Part shown: in pieces, positions 11,106-20,712 of the stretch
Layout: each line of letters starts with the position of its first letter
Numbering within the stretch: position 1 is the first letter of the stretch
NCBI GenBank assembly: GCA_030522415.1
Contig: CM060124.1
Coordinates: forward strand, 25,727,454-25,791,453
Length of the DNA: 64,000 nucleotides
Direction of reading: 5' to 3'
DNA from: Channallabes apus
Taxonomy: Eukaryota > Chordata > Actinopteri > Siluriformes > Clariidae
Notes under the pieces: model-generated
What the model was told of the DNA's origin: nothing
What the model saw: only the letters and a program-made list of their open reading frames with translations
The model's database searches: none
Position numbers and translations under genes: made by a program

Positions 11106-11935
11106 CCTATGCACCCGGATATGATGGGGAAATACAATATCCTGAAGTCCATGATAGGATATCCATGATAAAACAGACATACATAATTGGCACAGCACAT
11201 ACAGTATTATAATAGCACTTTTACATTAAATAATGTATCTGAATTGGTTATTTTTCTTTAATTTCACAAAGTATTGAAACTTGAAGTTTATTACAAATGT
11301 TAACTAGGTGAATTGATTTCCAGGAGTCTCTTGTTAAAAATAGAAAAGAAGAGATACTTCCGGTTTTAGAGAACGAAAATGCAGCTATTTTTTCATTTCT
11401 AGGCTGTAGAACATTCTATATTCAAAGTATAAACGAGAAAAGAAAATCAAGTCTAATTTTTAAAAGGTGTCTGACATTTTAAAATAAAAAACAAACATAA
11501 CTCTTATTTAAATTTTTTGATTTTTGTTTATAAAAAGAAACTACAAATACCAAAAAGTACACGGACCGTTTTCCGTTTTGTTATTTTGGTTTTTGGATTT
11601 GTTAATTTGCTTTTCGAATTGTTAATTTGTTTTCCATTCGTTAATTTGGTTTTGAATTTGTTATTTTGTTTTCCGTTTTGTTGTTTTGTTTTTGTTATTT
11701 TGTACTGTAATTTATATTGTTTTCGGTTTTGTTAATTTGTTTTGCACTTCACGGCCACCTTATAAGTTCCTTTTTATACGTAGACCCATTGACATTTTTT
11801 TTTGGATGTTATGTAAATAAATTAAAGGATTAAAAAATTCAAGGTTATGTAAATGTATTTTTTAGGTGCTATAGGTATCTGGTACTATAAAGGTACCCTA
11901 TAAGTATCTCAGGCAACTGTAAAATTTGTACAAAT

Positions 11936-12455
11936 TCTTCTTCTTTGTCTTTCGGCCGTTCCCCATTCAGGTGTAGCCACAGCGAATCATCTGCCTCCAT
12001 CTAACCCTATCCTCTGCATCCTCTTCTCTCACACCAACTAACTTCATGTCCTCTCTCACTGCATCCATAAATCTCCTCTTTGGTCTTCCTCTAGACCTCC
12101 TGCCTGGCAGTTGCAACCTCAGCATCCTTCTACCGATATATTCACACTCTCTCCTCTGAACATGTCCAAACCACCTCAATCTGGCCTCTCTGACTTTATC
12201 TCCAAAACATCTAACATGGGTTGTCCCTCTGATGAACTCATTCTTGATCCTATCCATCCTTGTCACTCCCAAAGAGAACCTCAACATCTTCAGCTCTGCT
12301 ACCTCCAACTCTGCCAGCTGTCTTTCCTTCAGTGCCACTGTCTCTAAGCCGTAGAGCATCGCTGGTCTCACCACTGTCCTGTACACCTTTCCTTTCATTC
12401 TCGCTGATACTGTTTTATCGCACAACACACCTGACACTTTTCTCCACCACACACA
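11936..12455 (-). pseudogene. non-LTR retrotransposon, 3' end of reverse transcriptase
   Basis: From about 12450 down to the stop at 11967-11969 the minus strand encodes the C-terminal end of a LINE ORF2. The reading is open and well kept: KVYRTVVRPAMLYGLETV, then LRWFGHVQRR, then RRSRGRPKRRFMDAVREDM and a last DRVRWRQMIRCG. This region lies beyond the catalytic YXDD core and belongs to the thumb/C-terminal part. The 3' UTR is very short and ends in an AAG-like trinucleotide tail at 11936-11947, as in RTE-type elements. The upstream side turns into a CA microsatellite at about 12450-12476, so only the 3' end was inserted. The clade (RTE-like) is a judgement from memory. Confidence 0.75.
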
Positions 12456-12476
12456 CACACACACACACACACTTTG
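12450..12476. repeat. (CA)n microsatellite
   Basis: About 12 CA units adjoining the truncated LINE. Confidence 0.85.
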
Positions 12477-12639
12477 GAGAGACCTACCTGTATGTAAACT
12501 TGTTAAAGAAATAGTAAAATATGGGACCTTTGGGAGTTCTACATCACCAAAGGCTGCCACACAAAGCAAATGCCTTTTCTCTAAGAACTGAATACTAAAG
12601 CTAGCCAGGGAGACGCAGGTGATCACTAGCCTTTTATAG

Positions 12640-12860
12640 TGTTGTTCAAACATATTGATGACCATGAGGTAAAAAACTATCCCAACTGTGAAACATGTTG
12701 GAATGACATCATGGTGTCGGAGGCCTTGATCACAATTGTGTCTTCCAGCAAGACAATAGTATTAAGCATAAGTGGTTTCAATCAAGTGGTTTGGGCTAAT
12801 ATTCTGGCAAATTATCCTGTATTATGCCTATCACAATACAGTTTTGCATCATTTCTAAAA
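12640..12860 (+). pseudogene. Tc1-like transposase remnant
   Basis: Translated pieces PTVKHVGMTSW (family PTVKHGGGSVMVW) near 12680-12715 and FQQDNSIKHKWFQSSG (family FQQDNDPKHKS) near 12745-12795, in order on the plus strand, mark the catalytic domain of a Tc1-like transposase. The first aspartate-containing stretch is lost and frames change between pieces. Inactive and old. It directly precedes the octamer-bearing tandem array. Confidence 0.6.
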
Positions 12861-12884
12861 TAAACAACATTAAGAAAATGCATA

Positions 12885-13171
12885 ATGTTTTGAATTTGCA
12901 CATGCAAATGAGAGCAAGTAAATTAATATTGTTTAGGAACTGTAGAATGGAATGTGGGTGTGTCTCCAGTTTGCATATGCAAATGATAGGATGTAAATAG
13001 GCTTTTTTAGGACTGTAGATTGGAATGTGGGTGTGTCTTTGAATCTGCGTATGAACATAAAAGCAAGTAAATACAAGTTACTTTATTACTTGACATGAAA
13101 GTATGTCTTTGTCTGCATATTCAAGTCAGAGCAAGTAAATAGATGTTGCTTTTAAACTGTAGATGGGAATG
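12885..13171. repeat. degenerate ~70-bp tandem array, left part
   Basis: Four diverged units of about 70 bp, each with 'gagcaagtaaat', 'actgtagat.ggaatg' and 'tgggtgtgtctt'. Units at about 12900 and 12973 carry the POU-type octamer ATGCAAAT. The array is cut by the chromovirus and resumes at 18374. Confidence 0.7.
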
Positions 13172-13671
13172 TGTCACGAGTCACGGTCTGTCGGCCGTTT
13201 GTTTTCCCACGCTGTCACTTTCCCCATGTGCTCATGTTTACTCCTGTCTGACTGCATCCTTTCCCACACCCCTGTTTCCGCCCCGTCTGCACACCTGTCT
13301 CTAATCCCTGTCTGATTACTCCAGCATTTAAGCATGCGCTGTGCGCTGCTTAAATCGCTGGATTATCTTGTGTTTTCATGCCCCGATCTTCTCGCGTTTA
13401 TTTTCCCTTGATCTCACGTTGCCAAATTCGCTTTGTTTCTCGTTTTTCGCTTTCGGTTTCTCGTCTCGGATTTGTTTGCCTCGCCCTTTGATCTCCCGGT
13501 TTTGAATTAACGCTTCCTCTTTTGACCACGGCTCCCGCTTTACGATTTGGCTTAGACGCTACGCTGACTGATCGCCCGGCATTGACTTCCGCATTCCGAC
13601 CACGCTCTCGCCTGACATTGTGGCACGTCATCTGCACTTGGATTCACCTCGTTCCGTTCCGCTCCGTGACA
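13172..13671 (+). repeat. chromovirus 5' LTR
   Basis: 500 bp, starts TGTCAC and ends GTGACA. It carries a TATA-like ATTTAAG at 13326-13332 and the predicted transcript start near 13357. Confidence 0.93.
13326..13366 (+). promoter_or_regulatory. LTR TATA-like box and predicted RNA 5' end
   Basis: ATTTAAG lies 31 bp upstream of GCTGGATTAT (13357-13366). That 10-mer is the exact reverse complement of the sequence just downstream of the LTR (13674-13683), as expected if it is the 5' end of the RNA and acts as its own primer. Start-site position is inferred. Confidence 0.55.
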
Positions 13672-13673
13672 GA

Positions 13674-13683
13674 ATAATCCAGC
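13674..13683 (+). other. predicted self-priming primer binding site
   Basis: ATAATCCAGC, two bases past the 5' LTR, has no TGG start and so does not look like a tRNA primer site. It is complementary to 13357-13366 in the LTR. Self-priming is known in Tf1 and proposed for sushi-type vertebrate elements. Confidence 0.6.
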
Positions 13684-13690
13684 CAGCGAA

Positions 13691-14317
13691 ATGAATCCAG
13701 CAGATATTGACTGCATGAAATCGACGCTGGAGAGTCAAGGTGCACTTCTCGGAGCTCACCAGCAGGAGCTGCTCAACACCAAGCAAACCCTGGATGATGT
13801 TATTTCCCAACTCCAACGGCTCCATCTCTCTCCGGCACAAAGTGGGGGCCCCTGCACGCAACAGGAACCACGACTGCCTGCCCCCCCCACCTATGAAGGA
13901 GATCCAAGCACCTGTCGCTCCTTCCTCTCTCAGTGCACGCTGATATTTGAGCTCCAGCCATCCACATTTCTCACTGAACGCTCCAAGGTCGCATACGTGA
14001 TAACTCTCCTCTCAGGACGGGCTCGGGAATGGAGCACTGCACTCTGGGATGCTCATGACTTCTGCTGCACCAGCTACGAGCACTTCGCTAAAGAGATGCG
14101 GAGGGTGTTTGATCACTCATGTCATGGCAGGGAGGCAGGCCACAAGCTGTTAAAACTTCACCAAGGTTCACGTTCAGCCTATGACTACGCCATAGAGTTC
14201 CAGACCCTAGCTCTCTCCAGCGGGTGGAATGGTCGGGCTCTAAGTGATACCTTCTTCGAAGGCCTGACTGCGACGCTCCAGGATGCGCTGATCTCATGGA
14301 TCTGGCCGGCCGAGTAG
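13691..14317 (+). CDS. gag: chromovirus gag, capsid part (frame broken near end)
   Basis: 208 codons from the first ATG, 20 nt after the LTR. Residues about 5-45 are heptad-rich (coiled-coil-like), a proline-rich linker follows, and about 80-190 form the retrotransposon capsid domain, with [20 protein letters not shown] and [11 protein letters not shown] typical of sushi-like gag. The protein would assemble cytoplasmic virus-like particles. The normal continuation (linker and zinc knuckle) lies in a different frame starting at 14296, so the open frame ends early at 14315-14317. No slippery heptamer is visible at the overlap. A small indel in the gene is therefore likelier than programmed frameshifting. 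Confidence 0.88.
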   Translation: MNPADIDCMKSTLESQGALLGAHQQELLNTKQTLDDVISQLQRLHLSPAQSGGPCTQQEPRLPAPPTYEGDPSTCRSFLSQCTLIFELQPSTFLTERSKVAYVITLLSGRAREWSTALWDAHDFCCTSYEHFAKEMRRVFDHSCHGREAGHKLLKLHQGSRSAYDYAIEFQTLALSSGWNGRALSDTFFEGLTATLQDALISWIWPAE

Positions 14318-15882
14318 ATTCACGTCTCCGCCTGGGAAAGTCAACCAGATTCTCACCACCCAGAGACCGCCCACAATCTCGCCCCCCTCAAACTAATCCT
14401 CAGGAGAGACCCATGCGACTGGACAGGACCAGCGTTTCCCCTGAAGAACGACGACGACGTAGAGTGGATGGTGCATGCTTCTACTGTGGAAAATCATGTC
14501 ATCAGCTCAAGAACTGCCCTGTTAAAAGGGGGCGTCTTCTAGTCCAGCTGGGAGGATTGGAGGGTGTGTCACCAGGAAGATTCCCAGATCAACGCCGCCT
14601 GTTTCCAGTTTTTCTCATCCACGAGCAACGGACCCACCTGGTGCAGGCACTGATTGATTCAGGTTCAGACCGCAACCTGATCAATGCGACTTCTGCCAAG
14701 ACCCTAGGAATCCCCGCGCTACCCTTGGAGACCCACCTCAAAGTTCAGGCACTCGACGGCAGCCCACTCCCATCTATCACACACAGAACTCCCCTTATCG
14801 GGCTAAGGGTCTCGGGCAACCATTTAGAACAAACTTCTTTGTTTATCATGGAGGGATCACATGCTACTGTTGTCCTGGGCCTGCCCTGGCTAACCCGTCA
14901 CAATCCTCAACTCGATTGGGTCAGGAACACAATCATAGCCTGGAACCCGTCATGCGCCACTACCTGCCTGCGAGCTGCAGCCACGTCCTGCCTCAGCCCT
15001 GCATCTGTGGAGGAACCACCAGACCTCACCGCCGTCCCGCCAGAGTACCATGATCTCAAGGAGGTCTTCAGTAAATCTCGTGCTGTCTCTCTGCCCGCCC
15101 ACCGACCATATGACTGCGCTATCGACCTGCTCCCAGGTACCATGCCCCCCAAGGGCCGCCTATATTGTCTGTCACCCAGGGAGCGTGAAGCTATGAATCA
15201 TTATATCTCGGAGTCCCTTGCGGCGGGGATCATTCGCCCCTCCTCCTCCCCAGCGGGAGCCGGCTTCTTCTTCGTGGGTAAAAAAGATGGGTCCCTTCGT
15301 CCATGTATCGATTATAGGGGCCTAAACCAGATCACAGTGAAGAACCGCTATCCCCTTCCGTTAATGGCGACCGCCTTTGAACTGCTCCAGGAAGCAAAGA
15401 TTTTTACCAAACTGGACCTACGCAACGCATATCACCTCGTCCGAGTCCGAGAGGGTGACGAATGGAAAACTGCTTTCAATACCCCAACAGGACACTATGA
15501 ATACCTGGTGGTCCCGTTTGGCCTGACCAACGCCCCGGCCGTCTTTCAGGCCCTCATCAATGATGTCTTCAGGGACTTTCTGAATTTAATTGTGTTTGTT
15601 TATCTGGACGATATTTTAATCTTCTCCCGAGACCTAGGAGAGCACCAACATCATGTTCGACAGGTGCTACAAAGACTGTTAGAGAACAATCTTTTCGTCA
15701 AAGCAGAGAAGTGCGAATTTCACACTACAACCACCACTTTCCTGGGGTTCGTCATTGGTCCCTCAGGCATTGAAATGGAGCCTGCTAAACTCCATGCAGT
15801 CACGAACTGGCCTACGCCCACCACAAGACCGGAACTTCAGAGATTCTTGGGTTTTGCCAACTTTTACCGTCGCTTCGTCTGA
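14296..15882 (+). CDS. pol: chromovirus gag C-terminus, protease and reverse transcriptase
   Basis: 528 codons. Residues 61-74 are a CCHC zinc knuckle ([14 protein letters not shown]) that binds the element RNA. The aspartic protease active site is DSGS at 121-124 (often DSGA in relatives). The reverse transcriptase has [16 protein letters not shown] at about 329-344, [11 protein letters not shown] at 408-418 and the catalytic YLDD at 436-439. The ATG at 14296 is probably not a true start: the frame should be entered from gag. It ends at TGA 15880-15882, directly after the FYRRFV segment. Relatives continue in the same frame with an arginine-type codon there, so a C-to-T change at a CGA codon is the likely cause. 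Confidence 0.93.
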   Translation: MDLAGRVDSRLRLGKSTRFSPPRDRPQSRPPQTNPQERPMRLDRTSVSPEERRRRRVDGACFYCGKSCHQLKNCPVKRGRLLVQLGGLEGVSPGRFPDQRRLFPVFLIHEQRTHLVQALIDSGSDRNLINATSAKTLGIPALPLETHLKVQALDGSPLPSITHRTPLIGLRVSGNHLEQTSLFIMEGSHATVVLGLPWLTRHNPQLDWVRNTIIAWNPSCATTCLRAAATSCLSPASVEEPPDLTAVPPEYHDLKEVFSKSRAVSLPAHRPYDCAIDLLPGTMPPKGRLYCLSPREREAMNHYISESLAAGIIRPSSSPAGAGFFFVGKKDGSLRPCIDYRGLNQITVKNRYPLPLMATAFELLQEAKIFTKLDLRNAYHLVRVREGDEWKTAFNTPTGHYEYLVVPFGLTNAPAVFQALINDVFRDFLNLIVFVYLDDILIFSRDLGEHQHHVRQVLQRLLENNLFVKAEKCEFHTTTTTFLGFVIGPSGIEMEPAKLHAVTNWPTPTTRPELQRFLGFANFYRRFV

Positions 15883-17862
15883 GGCTACAGCTCCATTGCT
15901 GCCCCATTAACATCCCTGACTTCCCCCAAGACACGTTTCCGTTGGGACATGAACTCTGAAAAAGCCTTCTCGGAACTCAAGAAACGGTTCACGTCGGCCC
16001 CAATCCTGACTAATCCAGATCCGTCATGCCAGTTTGTTGTGGAAGTCGATGCCTCCAGCACGGGGGTAGGAGGTGTCCTTTCCCAGAGAGCTGCAAACGA
16101 CAACAAGCTACACCCCTGCTCTTTCTTCTCTCACCGCTTAACTCCTGCTGAGGTCAATTATGGCATCGGCGATCGAGAACTGCTGGCCATCAAGCTGGCC
16201 CTAGAAGAATGGAGACACTGGTTAGAGGGGACGGAGACCCCATTTTTGGTCTGGACTGACCACAAGAACCTCGAATACCTGCACAATGCCAAGAGGCTAA
16301 ATTCTCGCCAGGCTCGGTGGTCACTGTTCTTCGCCAGATTCAACTTCGTCCTCTCCTATCGTCCTGGGTCCAAGAATTCCAAGCCAGATGCACTTTCCAG
16401 ACAGTTTTCACCTACTCACGACTCCACTGCCATCGAAACCATCATTCCCCCGTCATGCTTGCTCGCAGCAGCTGAGCTTGATATCGAGACCAAGGTCCAG
16501 CAAGCCCTGTCTCATGAACCCGGACCAAGCAACGTGCCTCCTAATTGCCTGTTTGTTCCACTTCCTCTATGTTCTCAAGTTCTGGAATGGGCACACAGCT
16601 CCAAGCTCTCCTGTCATCCTGGCTCAGTTCGAACCCTGTCTCAAGTCCAACAACGTTTCTGGTGGCCCACGATCAAGGAAGACACCTCCAGCTTCGTGGC
16701 AGCATGTGACACCTGTGCTAGATGCAAACATACCAACACCGCGCCGGCAGGCCTCCTCAGACCATTACCTATCCCATCTCGTCCATGGTCCAACATTGCA
16801 CTGGACTTTGTCACAGGGTTACCTTCCTCCAACGGCCACTCATGCATCATGACCGTGGTGGATCGGTTCTCTAAGGCTGCCCATTTCATTCCGCTACCCA
16901 AGCTCCCATCCACCAAGGAAACCGCTGATCTCATGATAACGCACGTTTTCAGGCTGCGTGGTCTTCCCAATGACATTGTCTCTGACCGTGGGCCCCAATT
17001 CACATCACAATTTTGGAAGGCATTCTGCAGACTCATTGGAGCCACCCCCAGTCTGTCCTCAGGCTTTCACCCCCAGTCCAACGGGCAGACCGAAAGAAAG
17101 AACCAGTCCCTTGAGGTAGCCTTAAGGTGCATGGCCTCCCGAGATGTCGCCTCCTGGAGCAAGTTTCTGCCATGGGTGGAATACGCCCACAACTCCCAAG
17201 TATCATCATCTACTGGTTTGTCTCCATTCCAGTGCTGCCTGGGCTATCAGCCACCCTTATTCCCATCTCAGGAGGAGGAGGTCAGTGTCCCATCCGTCCA
17301 AGCTTTTGTCAGGCGATGCAGAAAGACCTGGCTGCAAGCGAGGAGAACGTTGTTACGGGTCGGCAGAAGATATAAGACACAGGCCGACCGCAGACGCTCC
17401 CAGGCTCTCAAGTACAGGGTGGGGCAGAGAGTCATGCTCGCCGCCAGAGATATCCCCCTAAAGACCACCTGCCGCAAGCTTTCCCCTCGTTACCTCGGCC
17501 CCTTCACCATCACTAAGATAGTCAACCCCTGCGCTGTTAAACTCTTGCTCCCCTCAACCTCAATCAATCCTACGTTCCACGTGTCCCAGCTACGTCGCCT
17601 CATCTCATGCCCATTAAGTCCCCCCACCCACCCTCTGCCTCCTCCCCGTATCATTGACGGCGGTGAAGCCTATACCGTCCGCCGCCTCCTGAAAGCTCGC
17701 CGCCGAGGTAGGGGCATTCAGTACCTGGTGGACTGGGAGGGCTATGGACCTGAGGAGAGAAGCTGGATCCCCGCCAAGTTCATCCTAGACCCCAAGCTAA
17801 TCTCTGACTTTCAGAAACGCTTCCCTGAGGCTCCCCGTCCTAACGCCCAGAGGCGTTCGTAA
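15883..17862 (+). CDS. pol: chromovirus RNase H, integrase and chromodomain (after in-frame stop)
   Basis: Same frame as the preceding segment, separated only by the TGA. It is open for 659 codons to TAA at 17860-17862; the first ATG is at 15949. Numbering from that ATG: RNase H acidic residues D34, E77 and D104 ([24 protein letters not shown]); integrase HHCC zinc finger H216, H223, C253, C256; catalytic triad D286 (ALDFVTG), D346 (VSDRGPQF) and E382 (NGQTERKNQ); and a chromodomain at about 574-625 ([17 protein letters not shown]). Every catalytic residue is kept, which fits recent loss of function. Without readthrough this half is not made, because internal initiation is not expected. Confidence 0.93.
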   Translation, partial: GYSSIAAPLTSLTSPKTRFRWDMNSEKAFSELKKRFTSAPILTNPDPSCQFVVEVDASSTGVGGVLSQRAANDNKLHPCSFFSHRLTPAEVNYGIGDRELLAIKLALEEWRHWLEGTETPFLVWTDHKNLEYLHNAKRLNSRQARWSLFFARFNFVLSYRPGSKNSKPDALSRQFSPTHDSTAIETIIPPSCLLAAAELDIETKVQQALSHEPGPSNVPPNCLFVPLPLCSQVLEWAHSSKLSCHPGSVRTLSQVQQRFWWPTIKEDTSSFVAACDTCARCKHTNTAPAGLLRPLPIPSRPWSNIALDFVTGLPSSNGHSCIMTVVDRFSKAAHFIPLPKLPSTKETADLMITHVFRLRGLPNDIVSDRGPQFTSQFWKAFCRLIGATPSLSSGFHPQSNGQTERKNQSLEVALRCMASRDVASWSKFLPWVEYAHNSQVSSSTGLSPFQCCLGYQPPLFPSQEEEVSVPSVQAFVRRCRKTWLQARRTLLRVGRRYKTQADRRRSQALKYRVGQRVMLAARDIPLKTTCRKLSPRYLGPFTITKIVNPCAVKLLLPSTSINPTFHVSQLRRLISCPLSPPTHPLPPPRIIDGGEAYTVRRLLKARRRGRGIQYLVDWEGYGPEERSWIPAKFILDPKLISDFQKRFPEAPRPNAQRRS

Positions 17863-17873
17863 GGGGGGGGTAC
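17861..17873 (+). other. polypurine tract
   Basis: AAGGGGGGGG followed by TAC abuts the 3' LTR. It would prime plus-strand DNA synthesis. Confidence 0.85.
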
Positions 17874-18373
17874 TGTCACGAGTCACGGTCTGTCGGCCGT
17901 TTGTTTTCCCACGCTGTCACTTTCCCCATGTGCTCATGTTTACTCCTGTCTGACTGCATCTTTTCCCACGCCCCTGTTTCCGCCCCGTCTGCACACCTGT
18001 CTCTAATCCCTGTCTGATTACTCCAGCATTTAAGCACGCGCTGTGCGCTGCTTAAATCGCTGGATTATCTTGTGTTTTCATGCCCCGATCTTCTCGCGTT
18101 TATTTTCCCTTGATCTCACGTTGCCAAGTTCGCTTTGTTTCTCGTTTTTCGCTTTCGGTTTCTCGTCTCGGATTTGTTTGCCTCGCCCTTTGATCTCCCG
18201 GTTTTGAATTAACGCTTCCTCTTTTGACCACGGCTCCCGCTTTACGATTTGGCTTAGACGCTACGCTGACTGATCGCCTGGCATTGACTTCCGCATTCCG
18301 ACCACGCTCTCGCCTGACATTGTGGCACGTCATCTGCACTTGGATTCACCTCGTTCCGTTCCGCTCCGTGACA
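17874..18373 (+). repeat. chromovirus 3' LTR
   Basis: 500 bp with the same termini as the 5' LTR and about five transition differences. The predicted R start equivalent to 13357 lies near 18059. Confidence 0.93.
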
Positions 18374-18620
18374 GGAATGTGGGTGTATTTTTCCTTTAAA
18401 TATGCAATGTAGAGCAGGCAAATTTATGTTTCTTTAGGATTGTAGATGGGAATAGGTGTTTAAAATTTTTTATTTGTGATTGACAACCAGATAACTGAAT
18501 TTGCTATAGGTGATAAAATAGGTGTGTCTTTGAATCTGCATGTGCAAATGGGAGTAAGCAGATGAGAGCAAGTGGCCATGTCCTAAAGATAATTTATGCA
18601 AATGAGAGCAACTAGTTTAA
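18374..18620. repeat. degenerate ~70-bp tandem array, right part
   Basis: Continuation of the array at 12885-13171: 'ggaatgtgggtgta', 'gattgtagatgggaat', 'gcaaatgggagtaag' and 'atgcaaatgagagcaa' recur. The octamer ATGCAAAT appears near 18596. Confidence 0.6.
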
Positions 18621-18831
18621 AAAAGCCCCAAAATGGTTACTTTCAGTTGATTTACCTCTGATGGACAGTTCTACCTCCTACAGTTTAGGGAAGCTATTAT
18701 AAGGTTCGAGCTGGCGTGAAAAGTGCAACAGAAATAAAAGATTAATATGAAGTTTCAGGTTGGTGCAGCTGCACTTCTAATTATGCTGTTTGTGAAAAAT
18801 TCCACTGTGATACCAGAGTTAGATATCAGGT

Positions 18832-18833
<2 letters not shown>

Positions 18834-18902
<69 letters not shown>
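18834..18902. repeat. (GT)n microsatellite
   Basis: About 34 uninterrupted GT units followed by GTGA. Confidence 0.95.
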
Positions 18903-18905
<3 letters not shown>

Positions 18906-18982
18906 TGAGTGAGCAGGTGAGCAGGTGTTCAACACATCAGGAATGGCACTGCCATTTCATCATCTGCATATTCATGGAACCG

Positions 18983-19021
<39 letters not shown>
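18983..19021. repeat. (CA)n microsatellite
   Basis: About 19 CA units, 80 bp from the GT array. The two could pair as a hairpin. Confidence 0.95.
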
Positions 19022-19022
<1 letters not shown>

Positions 19023-20012
19023 ATGTCCACACCTCCTATTTACTCTCCTTTCAAGAGAAGCAGCACTTCTTTGAGTTTGATGAAACAGCTGTAGAAATAA
19101 TTTCCTAAATCATCATGTTTTTTATTCTTTTTATATTTCTTTTTTTTTATTTTATTTAAACCATTTCATTTTTCTTTTTTCTTACTTTTCTTTTCTTACC
19201 ATTTTACCTTTCTTTCTTGCTCTGCCGTTTCCATTTCCCCGCTTCCCTTCTTTGCTTTTAAAAAAAAAAAAAATTCCCTTTTAAATTAACTTTTTGTATA
19301 TCTTTCTCTATCTTTTCTTTGCTTCTCTTTTCATAATTATTTTTGTTTCTTGGTTTTGTACAATTTTTACCCTTTTGAATGAACTTTATAATGTGCAAGT
19401 GCTTGACCCGAAATGCTAATTGACATTCAACAACCCTGACCTGCCTTTTGAACTTTTAAACCATGTTAAATAAAAAGACATTCAGCATTAATTAGAATGA
19501 ATTAGCATTATGCAGGCTTTTTTCTTTTTCTTTTTTACATTATTGTCACACCTTGCTGTGCATAAATTGCTGGCCTGCTGATGCAAACCTGCTAACCGTT
19601 GCTTTGACATTGACACTAATGTGAAATCAACTTCATTTTGATTGTTTATGCATGCATTACTTGGAAATAAGTAAGTTAAATTCCCAATTCCATAAATACC
19701 TGCTTCCCCTAAAACATAACGGCTGGCACTGTGTTGTAGTCGTTCACACTGTGGCTTTTTATCTCAATGTTAAGATTCCTGTAAGAGCCATATCGTACTT
19801 GTTATGAATTTGTTGTTGTGTTTATTTTATTTTATTTTATTTGCTGTTATTTCATTTATTCTACCTTGTTCTATTCATTAGTAAAGCATTAAGCATTAAG
19901 TTTGTTACATAAGACATAAGCTTTAAATTTTTAAGTTATGCATCCATTTTGACACTCGTAAGTTGGTCTGTGATGTCATTCTACTATTACATGCATTTGT
20001 GTGACTGTCATA
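19022..20012. other. T-rich stretch, then possible conserved non-coding block
   Basis: About 19115-19360 is a pyrimidine-rich T/C tract. About 19380-19660 has a regulatory-like texture, with 'gctaattgacatt', 'cattaattagaatgaatt' and 'tgcataaattgctgg'. No coding signal. Confidence 0.35.
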
Positions 20013-20470
20013 TGTTAGAGAGTTCAGTCTAGATGCGGAAGGCTACGGAAACACAAGCTTTTGACCATAAGCTCGTACGCTGGGAATGTAAGATACAACA
20101 ACTAGGTTGTTGTAAACATAAGCTCGTCAGCTAACGAGAGCTCCCGGTAAGCTAAGAATGTAAGATACAGCAACTAGGTTGTTGTAACCGTAAGCTCCCG
20201 TAAGTGGATATATACAGCAAGAGTGTTGTTATATACGTAAGCTAAGACTGTAATTTACAAGATACAGCAAATAGGTTGTTGTAAAAGTCAGAGATTTGCA
20301 AGATGCAGCAACTGGTGTCTGTAATCACAGTGGATTTACTCAAGACGACTGTATGAAGTGTTGATTCTTTGATGCTGACAAAATAAACTACAAGAGACAA
20401 AGAGATCGGACTTCTGTCGTGTGAGTGAAACTTTAAGACAAAGCTACGCGTCAAAACTAGTGAAATAATA
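20013..20470. repeat. local tandem units, possible solo-LTR remnant
   Basis: The segment 'agatacagcaactaggttgttgtaa' recurs three to four times with variation (near 20089, 20164, 20259, 20300), spaced by 'taagctc' words. An AATAAA lies near 20381. Repeated upstream units plus a polyadenylation signal could be a degenerate LTR, but no matching partner or clear ends were found. Confidence 0.4.
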
Positions 20471-20486
20471 TGACCGCATCTACAAT

Positions 20487-20712
20487 TCCCATCTTGGTGT
20501 CTGTGTGCCTGGAGTTTGCATGTGCGTGATGGGTTTCCTCCTAAAGACACTTTAAAATTCCAAATTGCCCACAGTGTGTGAGAGTGTACTTTTGCCCTGC
20601 AATCGACTGGCACCCCATTCGCAGTGTATCCTGCTTTGTGTAATGAGTCTTCTGGGAAAGGATCCAGGTCTTGACTCTGTACAGGACATGCGGTACAGTA
20701 TAAAGAATAATA
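20487..20712 (+). mobile_element. diverged DANA/Mermaid-type SINE remnant
   Basis: Ordered matches to the SINE body: 'tctgtgtgcctggagtttgc', 'gggtttcctcc', 'ccaaattgcccacagtgtgt', 'gccctgcaatcgactggcac'. The head is missing and the divergence is strong. Confidence 0.7.

Larger units (their letters stand above)
9737..11759. mobile_element. 2-kb element with ~230-bp terminal inverted repeats
   Basis: The left end GGTGGCCCTGAACTGCAAAA matches the reverse complement of the right end, GGTGGCCGTGAAGTGCAAAA. The match continues through AAC/AAAAC-rich minisatellite sequence to an inner word, 'ggtccgtgta' on the left and 'tacacggacc' on the right, giving arms of about 9737-9960 and 11525-11759. No transposase is encoded, so the element looks non-autonomous. 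No clear target duplication was found next to the ends. A complete SINE (10477-10876) and an ATCT repeat lie inside. Superfamily not assigned. Confidence 0.75.
13172..18373 (+). mobile_element. Ty3/gypsy chromovirus (Tf1/sushi-like), nearly intact
   Basis: Two 500-bp LTRs flank a 4.2-kb interior with gag, protease, reverse transcriptase, RNase H, integrase and a C-terminal chromodomain. A 6-bp target duplication GGAATG occupies 13166-13171 and 18374-18379. LTR termini are TGTCAC...GTGACA. Five differences between the LTRs, all transitions, were counted by eye over 500 bp, which indicates a recent insertion. Coding is broken at two places: a frame change in gag near 14290 and a TGA at 15880-15882 in pol. 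The chromodomain in this clade usually guides integration to modified histones. Confidence 0.95.

Noticed and set aside
12455..12665. N-terminal part of the 232-codon minus frame as LINE protein
   Set aside because: Upstream of about 12450 the translation is a CA repeat and unrelated DNA; only the downstream part has LINE motifs.
14270..14320. Programmed -1 frameshift between gag and pol of the chromovirus
   Set aside because: No slippery heptamer was seen and the shift lies before the zinc knuckle, earlier than in related elements. Mutation is likelier, though not proven.
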